Source of the DNA: Diplonema japonicum
Lineage: Eukaryota > Euglenozoa > Diplonemea > Diplonemida > Diplonemidae
Assembly (NCBI GenBank): GCA_964019335.1
Contig: OZ025724.1
Span: forward strand, 397,001-461,000
Reading direction: 5' to 3'
Length of the DNA stretch: 64,000 bases
A model generated the notes under the pieces. It was given only the letters and a program-made list of their open reading frames with translations, made no database searches and had not been told where the DNA came from. The translations under genes were made by a program, and so were the position numbers. Below, one piece after another: positions 46,679 to 58,400 of the stretch (position 1 is the first letter of the stretch; each line of letters begins with the position of its first letter).

Positions 46679-47049
46679 CCTAATTTTGGGTGATAATAAG
46701 CAAAATGCTCCTTGAAGTAGGCTTCCCAGCTGTGGTTACCTAATCGAATTTTTTTTTCTTCAAGGAATCAACTTTCTTCTGAAAATTTAAGATTCATATC
46801 ATTCTAGCACCTTATAACTCACTTTTCAGGAAACACACAATTTCACACATTTGAATTTATTCTTTAGTTTTTTTCTGAACCTATTTAATTTTTAAACCTA
46901 ATAAAGAAAGTGTAAATCTCCTAATCAAAACTTTTTAGTACCAGTGTTGCCAAAATGGGTTGAAAATTAAAGTACCCAGCTGTGGTTGCTTAATCAAAAA
47001 AGAATTTAATAGTCCATTTAACCTATGTATTCAAACCTTTTACCTCTTA

Positions 47050-47080
<31 letters not shown>

Positions 47081-47116
47081 TCATCTTTGGTTCTTTGCCC
47101 AGCAATAGCAGTTGGT
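46679..47116 (+). repeat. 440-bp direct repeat, left copy
   Basis: Nearly identical to 53,526-53,970, starting TTTTGGGTGATAATAAGCAA and ending after a T tract with GCAATAGCAGTTGG. CpG-free. The pair encloses about 6.4 kb of other repeats. Possibly long terminal or internal repeats of an unrecognised element. Confidence 0.75.
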
Positions 47117-47188
47117 CTTTCTTCTTGGCTGCAATCAGTACTTTGCCAACAATAGCAGTGTGTCAGTGGTGGCACCTTCTTCACCCAG

Positions 47189-47290
47189 TGATGGGTGAAT
47201 CCGGTCCGGTCCAGTGTACCCATTTTACCGGACTGACTGGACTGACCGGATCAGCTGGACTGACCGGATCGGCCGGACTGACCGGACTCA
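47189..47290 (+). repeat. GGACTGACC minisatellite
   Basis: Imperfect tandem copies of (GGACTGACC)n that begin after GTGATGGGTGAATCC. The same head motif precedes similar arrays at 49,520-49,700 (inverted) and 51,306-51,360. Confidence 0.7.
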
Positions 47291-47489
47291 AAAATTTTCT
47301 GCAATTTTTGACACACCTGCAAACACTTTTTTTCAAATATTTTTGGACAATGATTTTTTTTTTTTTTTTTTTTTTCTTCTTCTTCTTCATACCACAGACA
47401 TGCACAGCTCCATCAAGCCATTTGCACCTATCTACTCCGGTGCACTGCAGCTGCAGGTATGTACAAATGTCCAGAAATGTTGTATTTGG

Positions 47490-49340
47490 ATGTAATACAA
47501 CCTGGCTGTGGTGATCGATGCGGAACACAGAAGAAGCTACAACCCGGCCGTAGTGAGAGATATATGAGTTAAAGGACCTGCACAAGACTACTTGATTACA
47601 GGGGGTACACCACAGCTGAGTTGTAGCTTCTTCTGCGTTCCGTGTCGTGTCCTTAATGTGTGTGGTGTTCAGCTCAACCCCAGCCGGGGTGTCCTGGGTA
47701 ACCAAGATTCTGCTTGTGCAGGATTGGGTTGTTCCATTCCCTTCTGCCAAACTGAAAGTCGGAACTTGGCAGAATGGCAGAACCGGAACTTGGTGGAACA
47801 GGGAATTCCTTACTTTTTTTTTTGTTTTAACAATATTATTGTTGAGACTAAAACTAGTTGATGGCAGTGTAATGAGCTATTTTATTAGGTAAAATTCCAC
47901 TCGTGCACACAAACAAATGGAGTGTCAAACTAGTTTCCCCCCCCCCCTTTTTTTTCCTCTTTGCATTATTAAGGTTGAAAGTGGTGACTATATTACCACA
48001 ACACTGACAGCACAATATTCTGTGTCGTGTCCTTAATGTGTGCAGTGTGCAGCTCAACACCAGCCATGGCCCTGGTAACTAAGATTCTGGGCCTGTGTGG
48101 TTTGCTGCCAGTTCATCACCCTGAGCATCTGCAATACGTTCCTCCACTCGGGCACAACCGGTGATGACCAACATGGAGGTCAACAGCGAACAACACATCT
48201 GATGTACTTCTTATATTTCCATATTTCTGTGATCCCCACCACCAAATAACATGAAAGAGGTAAAGGAGACCAGTGACAGGGGGTGCACCTTGGCCGCTTC
48301 TGCGTTCCGTGTCGTGTCCTTAATGCATGCGGTGTGTAGCTCAACCCCAGCTGGTGCCCTAAGTAGTTTACTCACCCTGAGCATCTGCAATTTGTTCTTC
48401 CACTCAGGGTGCTACAGGTGATGACCAGCCAAGTGGATGGAGGAAATGCCTGTTCATCGTGTTGGCACCACCTGCACAAGAACTGTTAACTTGATACAGG
48501 GGGGCACTGCAGCTGAGTTGTAGCTTCTTCTGTGTTCTGTGTTGTGTTCTTAATGTGTGCAGTGTGCAGCTTAACCCCAGCTGTAGCAACCCAGGGTAAC
48601 CAAGATTCTGCACTCATGCAGTTTGCTGCCAATTCATCACCCTGAGCATCTGCATTATGTTCTCCACTTGGGTGCTACTGGTGATGACCAACATGGAGGT
48701 CAACAGCAAACAACACATCTGATGTACTTCTTATATTTCCATGTTATCCCCACCACCTGAATGATATATATATGAGTTAAAAGAGGCCGGTGTTGGTGGT
48801 GCCCTGCACAAGAACTGTCTGCTTGATTACAGGGGTGCACCGCAACCGAGTTGTAGCTTCTTCTGCATTCTGTGTCATGTCTTTAATGTGTGTGGTGTAG
48901 TTTGCTGCCTGTTTGTCACCCTAAGCATCTGCATTATGTTCTTCCACTCGGGAGCTACCAGTGATGACCGATGAGGAGGTCAACAGTGAACAACACATCT
49001 GATGTTTTTTCATGCTATCCCCACCACCTTTGGAATAATATACAAGAGTTAAAGGAGGCCGGTGTTGGCAGTGCCCTGTCTACTTGATTACAGGGGGTGC
49101 ACCGCAGCCGGGTTGTAGCTTCTTCTGCGTTCTGCATCGTGTCCTTAATCACTGTGGCCGAGTTGTAGCTTCTTCTGTGCTCCGTGTTGTGTCCTTAATG
49201 TGTGTGGAGTTCAGCTCAACCCTAGCCAGGGCGCCCTGGGTAACCAAGATTCTGCACTCGTGTGGTTTGCTCGGTGATGACCAATGAGGAGGTCAACAGC
49301 AAACAACACATCTGATGTTTTTCTTATATTTTCATGTTAT
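47490..49340 (+). repeat. Diverged tandem repeats, roughly six units of 230-330 bp
   Basis: The core GTAGCTTCTTCTGCGTTCYG followed by TGTCGTGTCCTTAATGTGTG recurs at about 47,622, 48,020, 48,293, 48,518, 48,850 and 49,111-49,190, with CACCCTGAGCATCTGC and CATGGAGGTCAACAGC blocks between. Inverted partial copies are at 47,522-47,546 and 51,395-51,530. No coding capacity. Confidence 0.75.
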
Positions 49341-49392
49341 CCCCACCACCTGAAAAAGAAGATAAAGGTTTTTTTTTTTTTTTTTTTCTTCT

Positions 49393-52372
49393 TTGTTTCT
49401 CGTTGTTTTTGTTGTTGTTGTCGTCTCTCAGTACCTGTGTAACATCTTTTCTTGTAGACATCTGTTTATATGTTTGAACTCTGTAGCAAAAAAAAGGGGG
49501 GGATGTGGTGTTGTGGTTGTATCTTGTACGGTCCGGTTCAGTCCAGTCCAGTCCAGTCCAGTCCGGTCCGGTCTGGTCTGGTCCAGTCCAGTCCAGTCCG
49601 GTCCAGTCTGGTCAGTCTGGTCAGTCCGGTCAGTCTGGCATAATTGGGTTGAAATTCATGCCAGATCCGGTCTGGTCTGGTCCAGTCTGGTCTAGTCCTA
49701 ATTAGGATTCACCCATCACTGCTTCACCTCAATCCTGGGACCTTTCAACCCCAATATTGCCAGCCATACCCCCTTTCCACCCAAGGTAGGCTATCAGGTA
49801 GTCTTTTCTGACAGATTTTCTGGTTCTATTGGGGTGTCTTGTTGGGTTAGGTTATTTTTTAAAACAACCTGCCAATAAAGTACAGTAAAAACAGGGGGGG
49901 TAAATACAAAGAATGAGAAGGGTAAGTCACAAAGGAGAGAAAACCAACAGGTAGACCATTACTAGGCCTGATATAGGTACCCTTATGGAAAAAAATCAAT
50001 TTTTCTAAGGTAAAAAACCACTTTTCAGGTGTTTTTGACCACTTGTTCATGTAAAAAATAATTTTTTTTGGGCACCTTTTTTTTTGACCCCCAAACATCT
50101 CACTTTCACCCCACTTCACTAAAAGCCTCTATTAAGGCCTAGGATAGGTACTTTTGAGAAGAAAAAAAAATTTTTTTGGAAAAAAAAATCAATTTTTGGG
50201 TGTCTTTAACAACTTTTTTTGGGTGGAAAAAAATTTTTTTGGACACTATAAAAAAAAATTTTTTTTACCCCCCCACCCCCCCAGATTTGCCCCCCTGTAC
50301 CCCCCTGAAAATCTTGGGGGGGCAACCCATTCTCATAACAACACTGATAATGAAAGACATAGCAACAAGATTGCACAAAGCAGGTGTGGACACTGGACTG
50401 ATTACATCACTGTTTGCAGACGACATGGCTATAGTGGCAAGTGGAATCAGTATGGAAGAAGCAGAGGCACAAGCACAAGAAGTGCTGGACATGGTGTGTG
50501 GGTGGTCAGAAAAGTGGGGCCTAAATCTATCAAAGATGAAGACATGCATAATAGCATCAGGGCCAAATAAAAAGACAGAATGCAGACCAGTCATGTACTA
50601 TAAGGATGTGGTGGGGTAGCAAACACTGGTAATGTACCAAGAAGAGCCAGTGTTCCTTGGGGTGAAATTCAATGAGAAGATGAACTTCAGGGCACACTTT
50701 GTATTCATAATCAAATACTTCCAACAACGCACAGCAGTCATGAAGGCACTTGCAGGCACCAAGTGGGGGTGCAAGGCATCAACCCTCCACACTGTCTACC
50801 TCACCTATGTCTTACCTGTGGTGAGATACACCCTTAGAGTGTATGGACCCACCCTGACAGCCAGAGACATTGCAACACTGGAAGCAGCACACAACACAGC
50901 AGCATGCATCATAACAGGCTGCCTTCCTACAACACCTATCCAAGACCTCCTGAAAATCACAAGGCTATGGCTGGTATAGGAGATGATAAAATACAAGACA
51001 TCATCCATGTATGAGAAGCTTGTAAGGATGGAGGGGACAAGTGGGCACACTGCAGCAATGGGGGTAGGGACAGCAAGAGGAACCTGGCTCTTTAAGGCAA
51101 GGAGCAGGGCAATCAATGAGAACAAATTGAATAAGTACAAAAGAGCACCTCTTCACAACTCATCACCCTTTCCCCCATGGGAGTGGAGTCTGCTGGTGCA
51201 ACTGGATGTTGGAATAGAAGGGCAAGGCATAAAGAAGAAAAAGAAGGATGAGCAGAGGACATATAGAGAAGAAGTACTCCAGAAGCTGCCCAAAGCTGAC
51301 ATCAGTGATGGGTGAATCCTAATTAGGACTAGACCAGACTGGACCAGACCAGTGTTAGTCCAGACCCTTAAGGGACTCAGGGGACTCCAAGGGACAGGAG
51401 TTACAACCTGGCTGCAGTGATTAAGGGCATGATGTAGAACACAGAAGAAGCTACATCCTGGCCATGGTGATTAAGGAAACAATGCAGAATGCAGAAGAAG
51501 CTACAACTCAGCTGCAGTATACCCCCATAATAAGTAGACAGTTCTTGTACAGGGTGCTGCCAACACCAGCCTCCTATAACTCATATATTTATCTCCTATA
51601 TATTATTTTCAGGTGTGGGGGGGGGGATACAAGAACATGAAAATATGTGCAACAAACAGGCAGTGTGATGCAGGGGTTGAGCTGTACATTGCATGCATTA
51701 GGGGCATAGTGCTGAAAGCAAGGAACCAATCTGTTTACACAGGTTGTATAAACATACACACCCTCCTCTTATACATATTATTTATTATTTCCCCTTTTCT
51801 ATTACAACATTTGATGTGGAAAGCAGAAACAACAGCTTGGCTTAGGTGTGTGAAAAAATGTGAGAAGACAAGAAAAAAAGAAGGGAAAAAAAAAAAGGTA
51901 AACACATCATGTATGTCAATCAAGGATTTTTCTCTTTTTTTTTTTTCCCCATTTTTTTTTTTTTTTTTTTTTCCAAAGGGAAAAAAAGAGAAAAAAAAAA
52001 AAAAAAAAGTTGCAAAACTATCAAAAATAATGACAGTGTTGGGGAGAGTCCCATGAGTCCTGTTGAGTCCCATCCTGTAGAGTCCCGTGAGTCCCATCCA
52101 GGCCTGTATTCCGTTTTAGGGGATGGGATGACTGACCAACACTGGACTGACTGGACTGGACTGGACTGGACCAGACCAGACTGGACCAGACCAGACTGGA
52201 CTGGACTAGACCAGACCAGACCAGACTGAACTGGACTGGACAAGATACAACCACAACACCACATCCCCCCTTTTTTTTTGCTGTGGAGTTCAAATGTATA
52301 AACAGATGTCTACAAGAAAAGATGTTATACAGGTACTGAGAGATGACAACAACAACAACAACAACAACAAGA
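49393..52372. mobile_element. 3-kb inverted-repeat-bounded unit with minisatellites and a LINE insert
   Basis: 49,395-49,525 and 52,248-52,372 are inverted copies of about 130 bp (GTACCTGTGTAACATC, then TCTTGTAGACATCTG, then ATGTGGTGTTGTGGTTGTAT). Inside each arm lies an array of GGACT/AGTCC-type units (49,528-49,690 and 52,135-52,240). AATTAGGATTCACCCATCAC marks the inner edge on both sides (49,696-49,716 and 51,306-51,327 inverted). The middle contains the LINE fragment. Confidence 0.6.
50341..51315 (+). pseudogene. Non-LTR retrotransposon RT fragment
   Basis: A single frame with two in-frame stops reads KDIATRLHKAGV, then SLFADDMAIVASG (RT motif C, F-A-D-D), CGWSEKWGLNLSKMKT, FLGVKFNEKMNF (thumb) and LPVVRYTLRVYGPTL. 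Both ends are cut off. Almost without CpG, so old. Jockey/CR1-like superfamily in general pattern. Confidence 0.7.
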
Positions 52373-53150
52373 AGAAGAAAAGAAAAAGGAGTAACAGTAC
52401 TGGTTCCTGTTTGTCTTCATCTTCCTCCTCAAAGCCATGTGCCACTACTAAAATTGAAGAACTACTCAGTCAAAAACCCGAATGTGGCCCTACTTTAACC
52501 TGCACCCAGAAGAAAACTGGGCTTTCTCAGTCTGCAATGTTGCAGTTCATCAGTGGTAAAGGTAGGAGAAAGAAAAAAAAAAGAAAAAAAAAAAGGCATT
52601 GGCAGTACATTTAAAGCATTCTTTTGGGAAACTGGTGGTAAAAACACGATACCAACTGCAACTGACAAGGCAGTGGCTTGGGATGGTATGATTGTTGGTG
52701 TCATTCCTAGGGTTGCAGCTGCTTGTGTATGTTAGTAGGAGCCTGGAATCATTTTCCACTTCCCTCCCAAAACTGTGGATGAACGAGTGTACAACCTTGT
52801 AGAAGTTACCTCAACCAACCCCAATCACCTTTCTGAGACGGAAGCAAAGCTGAGGCTTGCACAGCTTAAGGTGAAGGAGCTGCAGGAAAAGCTGAAACAC
52901 TTTCAGAGTTCCACATCCAGAGACCTGCTCAGTGTTGTTACAGGAAAAAACCTGGGGGGGTGGGGGGGCTGGGGGGGCAGGGGGGTGGGGGGGCAAAAAA
53001 AAATTTTTTTTTCTAGGGACCCTCACTCCTATAGCACCCTCAAAACAGACTTTTTTGGAAATTTTTGGCCAAAAAAAAATTTTTTTTTTCCCAGGGGACC
53101 CCAAACTTGGGGTCACTTTAGCCATTTTTGACCCTAAAATTTTTTTTCTG
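52294..53150 (+). other. Possible remnant of a transposon-encoded protein
   Basis: Short plus-strand frames in sequence: IEELLSQKPECGPTLTC..., AVAWDGMIVGVIPRVAAAC and VYNLVEVTSTNPNHL...AKLRLAQLKVKELQEKLKHF (coiled coil). They are split by stops and A/T runs. No family recognised. Confidence 0.25.
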
Positions 53151-53525
53151 GAAAAAGCCAGAAATCATGAAATTTATATTAAAAACACCTAATAAACCCA
53201 TTTCTGCAAACCAAAAAGTTCAGAAAGGTGTTTAGGTGGAATACACATCTCTAAACTATATTCTGAAGTAAGTAAAAATCCAAAAATTTCAGGGGGGTAA
53301 CTCATTCTCATAACAACACTGGGAGGGTAAAAAAAAATTTTTTTTTTGAACACCCAAGTTGGTCCTGAAAATGGAATTCTGAACAGCCAATGGAAAGTTT
53401 TGACCCCACTTGGACTGAAAAAAATCTTTCAAAAATCACTTTAGGAATTTTCCTTAGGGTCTAAATGGCCACCTGAAAATCACAAAATCAAGCTTCATTT
53501 TAGAATGGTATTTTTGGAATTTTGG

Positions 53526-53970
53526 CCTGATTTTGGGTGATGATAAGCAAAATGCTCCTTAAAGTAGGTTTCCCAGCTGTGGTTACCTAATCGAATTTTT
53601 TTTTTCTTCAAGAAATCAACTTTCTTCTGAAAATTTAAGATTTATGTCATTCTACCACCTTATAACTCACTTTTCAGGAAACACACAATTTCACACATTT
53701 GAATTTATTCTTTAGTTTTTTTCTGAACCTATTTAATTTTTAAACCTAATAAAGAAAGTGTAAATCTCCTAATCAAGATTTTTTAGTACCAGTGTTGCCA
53801 AAATGGGTTGAAAATTAAAGTACCTGGCTGTGGTTACTTAATCAAAAAAGAATTTAATAGCCAATTTAACCATGTATTCAAACCTTTTACCTCTTACTTG
53901 CTTTTTTTTTTTTTTTTTTTTTGGAATTTATTTCACTTATTTGGTTCTTTTCCTAGCAATAGTAGTTGGA
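53526..53970 (+). repeat. 440-bp direct repeat, right copy
   Basis: Partner of 46,679-47,116. Confidence 0.75.
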
Positions 53971-54260
53971 GGAGTCGTCCAAGAGGGAAGTGAAGGGACA
54001 GGGAGGTGGACCCCCAATCACGGTGGCCCACCAGCTGGATGCCCTTCTGGAGCAGATGAAGAAGGACCTGGACACCTGAATGCAGCAGCAGTGAAAGGTG
54101 GAACCGGTGGAGGGTGGAACACAAGGGAAAGCGGGAGCAGGACTCGAAGCAGCCTCACTGGGAGGAGAAGACACGGAGATGGCCGGAACAGGATCCAGCG
54201 AGAGGGCTGGGCAGGGAGGGGAGCTTGACCCGAAGGCCCAAGAAGATGGGAAGAGACAAG
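53969..54260 (+). mobile_element. Old fragment of the AlkB/OTU LINE
   Basis: Aligns end to end with 60,611-60,901 of the complete element. Most of the roughly twelve differences are CpG to TpG or CpA in this copy, one of which creates an in-frame stop (GACGCCCGA to GACACCTGA). Confidence 0.85.
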
Positions 54261-54471
54261 CACCAACGATTCTAAAGCTACAGTTTCTGTACTTTATTGG
54301 TCATTCGTGTTCTGCTGGTGCCTGCCGCCTCTGCCTGGGTTTGCTGCTGCGTCCGTTGTCTGTCGTTGCCGTCGTCCGGGGGGGTTGTTTTGCCCGTTGG
54401 CCTGCCTGCCGCTTACCAAAAGGATCCCCTCCCCCAACACACACTTTAAAAAAAAATAAAAAAAATAAAAA

Positions 54472-55454
54472 ATGGATCCAAGACAGAACGCAAGAGGAGG
54501 TGACTGTGCAAACCGCAGGGAGAAGGAACCCCAACAGGCCGCCAGGCTGCACACGACGCCAGGGCCGACCCAACCAGACTATCTGGTTGGGCAGTATGAA
54601 TCCCCACCCCCACCCCCTAGATCCCCTCACCCCCCTTTAGAAAAAAAAAATAAAATAAAAAAATCACTAGCAGAGACTGTGGTTTTGACCGCTGCTGCTA
54701 CAGCCACGGCCACCCCAGCCACCCTGAACGCCGCAGCTGACCCTGCCACCCTGATTGCTGCAACTGAGACCGCTACAGCCACCCCTGCTGCAGCCACGAC
54801 CGCCGCGACCACGACCCCTGCAGCCGACCCTGCTATTGTTGAAGAGGGAAGAAAAGAGGGAGAAAAAAAGGGGTGGGTACTGGTGTATGGTGAACACCCT
54901 CCCGGGTTGAGGACGGGCCCTGCCCCTGCCTTCCCGAAAGCCCTGCTTTCAGGAAAGTGGGAGGCCCTGTCTGGGAACTCAGGGAGGGAGACCCTCCAAT
55001 ACGGGTACCGGTGGGAGGGGGCGAACGCCAAGGTGTGCCCCACCACGGGGATCCCAGGGTGGGTGAGGGAGGTGGCCGCCACCACAGGACTCAAGGTGGT
55101 CCCCAACCAGGTACTTGTCAACAAGTACAAGTCTGGTTGTGGGATTGCCACCCACAAGGATGATGTGAGGCTGGGACCGATTGTCCTAGTCCTCTCATAC
55201 AGAGCCAAGACCACAATGGTCATGAGGAGGGGGACAGGGTGGCGAGATACCTGGTGCCCCCCTTCTCATGGGCACTGTTGGAAGGTGAAGCGAGACACCA
55301 GTGGACGCACCACATCCCGTCCGGGATGTCCATGACGTTTCGTAGGAAAACAGACCCTCTTCGGAGGAAAATAGAGAGAAAGGGGAAGAGGTGGCACTCC
55401 CGAGAGAGGGTGGTGCTCCTCCCCCCCATTTGTCCCCCCCTTTTTCATTTTTAG
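54472..55454 (+). pseudogene. AlkB-like 2-oxoglutarate/Fe(II) dioxygenase domain of the LINE (one frameshift)
   Basis: The first frame (54,472-55,335) starts with an Ala/Thr-rich leader. The AlkB core starts at about 54,870 (VLVYGEHPPGL), with QYGYRWEG and then VLVNKYKSGCGIATHKDD (about 55,110-55,164), in which HKD is the iron-binding H-x-D. The C-terminal half of the fold is in another frame (55,239-55,390): SWALLEGEARHQWTHHIP supplies the second iron His, and MSMTFRRK is the R-x-S-x-T-F-R-like 2-oxoglutarate-binding end. A shift near 55,230 in a G-rich tract explains the split. AlkB enzymes remove alkyl groups from nucleic acids. This could repair or demethylate the element's RNA or cDNA. 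Confidence 0.78.
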
Positions 55455-58400
55455 AGCCCTCTCCAGAGGAACCCTCCACGGAGGTAAAAAACAGATCCTC
55501 TTCGGAGGAAAACAGAGAGAGAGGGGAAGAGGTGGCACTCCCAAGAGAGGGTAGTGTTCCTCCCCCCCATTTGTCCCCCCCTTTTTCTTTTATAGAGCCC
55601 TCTCCAGAGGGACCCTCCACGGAGGTGAAAAACAGACCCTCTTCGGAGGAAAAAAAGGCAGAGGGAGAGACAGCACGCCTGAGAGAAGGTAGTGCCCCTC
55701 CCTCTCTGCCCCCCATTTTTTCTGGACCCTCTACGGAGGTGTACACCCTGGTCCCCAAGGGCCGGGGGCTTTTTTTGAGGGTGGAAGGGAAAGAAAAAAA
55801 AAAAACAAACAAGGAGGAACCTTTTTTCTTTTCAAACAACCAGGGGGGCCCAGCATCCACCCCCACCGCCCGCCAAGGTGTGGTTGGGGTGGAGGCTGTG
55901 AGCAACGTGAGAGCACCACTGCACACCCTTGTGAGAAGACAGAAAAGAGCCCCCTGGATTGCTATGGGTGGCAGGGAACCTAAGCCAGCGCCCAAGCGGA
56001 AGAAGAACAGGAGGAGGCACAGGAGCGAAACGGCCCTTCAGAGGCGTCGGGAGAAGAGGACCAAGGCGAGGGAGGGGGCGAGGGAGGCTGCCAGACAGGA
56101 GAAGAAAAGGCACTGTCGTGCGAGGAAAGAAGGGAGGAGGAGGACCCGCAGAGAGGAACACGAGGCCGCCCTGGAACAGAAGCCAGATGACCCTGCAATG
56201 GGGCTGAAGCAGACCGAGGTGGGAATGCCTGGAGCCCAACCCCTGGCACCCAGAATCCCGGCACCTGGGGCTGCAACCGGCACAAGGAGGCACCGCAGAC
56301 GGACGGGACACAGCAAGGAAGGGGTGAGATGGGAGCACCTGGGGGCGTGGGCCTGGGTCGCCCTGTTCTCCCTCTTGCTGATCCCAGGGGTGAGGCAGGT
56401 GCTGGGGGCGGGCATCGGGATGGCCCCCTCCTTCCTGCATGCAGCAGTGTTGTGGAAGAGGCCGGGGAGCGACAGGAGGACCACCCGCAGGTCAAGGGTA
56501 CAGGTGGGGCCCCGAGGGGATGAATGGTCCACCGGGGAGCTCGCTTGGCTAGCGGTAGGGGGCACTCTGGTGGGAAGCACTTCAGTTTGGATAGGGGGGC
56601 TGATGTCACTCTGGGCCATGGCGGAAGTGATGGTGGGGAAAGCTGGTGCTGGCCCGACCCAGAGATTCGGACCGGTAAAGCTGAAGAAGACAAGACGCGG
56701 ATTGAGAGGTCACTACCGGCCGGTGTACTTGGGCCCGCCTAGAAGCTCAAGACGCAGAAAAAAGAAGGAGGACGCCAAGCAAGCGGCGAAGGAACGAGCT
56801 GAGACGGAGGATAAGCTCTTTCAGGCCGAACACCTGGACCCCTTTGTGGACTTGACGCTGGCAGGGGACGCGTTGCAAGGAGGTGGTGACCCTCCCCCCA
56901 TGGATTTGGATGATGAGCACATGGAGGCGCAGAAGGAGGGGGAAAAAGAAGGATCAGACAAACATCAATGCCGGATGGAAGACTGCTCTTTCCGCACCAG
57001 TGTGGCAAGCTGTCTAGTTAAACACCTCAATGCGGTCCACCATCATTTTGTGAAACAAGAGCAGGCGAGGAGCATGAAGGTGAACCTCTGTGGAACGTGT
57101 GCTGCGGCGTGCTCGTCGAACCAGACGCACTGTGCACTACACAGGCAGCGGAATCTGTGGAACCCCGACAAACAACCCAGGGCCGGCAAGTCAGTGGACG
57201 AGATCATGAAGAGCTTCAAGCTGACGAGGAGATCGACGGAGAAGGACGGGAACTGCATGTTCCACGCCCTGGCCGGTTCGCTAGGGGAAGCCTACGGCGA
57301 CCACACCCACATCAGGAGCGAGGTTGTAGAATGGATGAAACACCGGGAGGAGCACTATGCCCCGTTTTGCAGTGAGGGTTGGGACCGGTACTTGGAAGGG
57401 ATGGGCACAGCAGCGACGTGGGGAGACCACTTGTGCCTGGCAGCCGCAGCACAAGCGTTTGGCCGCACGATACTCGTGGTTGCTGGGGGGAACAACCCAG
57501 TCCTGATGATAGGGGAGTACAACTCCGACCACGAGAAGGTGGTGGTGCTGGCGTACAATGGCAACCACTACGAGTATGCAGTCGGAGAGGAGGAGTCGAT
57601 GATGATGCTCCTTGATGAGTCCCAATCGGTAGCTCTACAAAAGGCAGGTAAGCAACCCTCCGAGGCCCCGGGTGAGGACATCGGGGAGTGGGACATAATA
57701 GACCGTGCGATCCCTGGATACGGGAAGGCAGGAGTGTTGGACCAGATGGGGGCAAGGAACCAGCAATTCCTGTACTGTCCGGTGGCGAACTGCGCTAGGT
57801 CGAAGTGCAAAAGCACGACCCTGTTCAACTCAACAAGGGTATGGAAGTGTCACCTGGATGGGCACCTGGAGAGTGATGAGATCCCGGAGAGCGTTCTGAG
57901 GAGACTGGACCTCGAGAGGTGCCTGGTGTGCAGGGGCTGCGTGTGGAAGGGTCAGGGGTGCCATGACGAGTGCAAAAAGGCGGTGCGAAGGGAAGGGGAA
58001 TACACGACCCCCCCGCCGGCCCCGACGAGGACCGAGTTACCCAGCCTGGAAGCCATAGCCGCCATGAACGTCACGACCATGGGGTCGATCCCGACGAGCC
58101 TTCAAAGACTGTGGGGGCTTACCCTTAAGCACACTCTGGGCCGGGCGGTGAAGGACAACACAGAAGAGGCTTGGCTGCTGGTGGCGATGCTCCCCAAAGC
58201 CTGCCTGTGGAAGAAGAGGGGAGGGAAGAAGCGGGACAAGGAGACGGAGCTGAGTGTCCAGGCCAGATTGGAGGAGTGGGAGAAGGGAAATTACATGGCC
58301 CTCTGGAATAAGCTGGAATCAGGTGAGAAGGGGGAACCTAAGAACGACGAGGTCTCTAAGGTCGCCAGGGCCACGGAACTGTGCAGCAAAGGGAGGTTCT

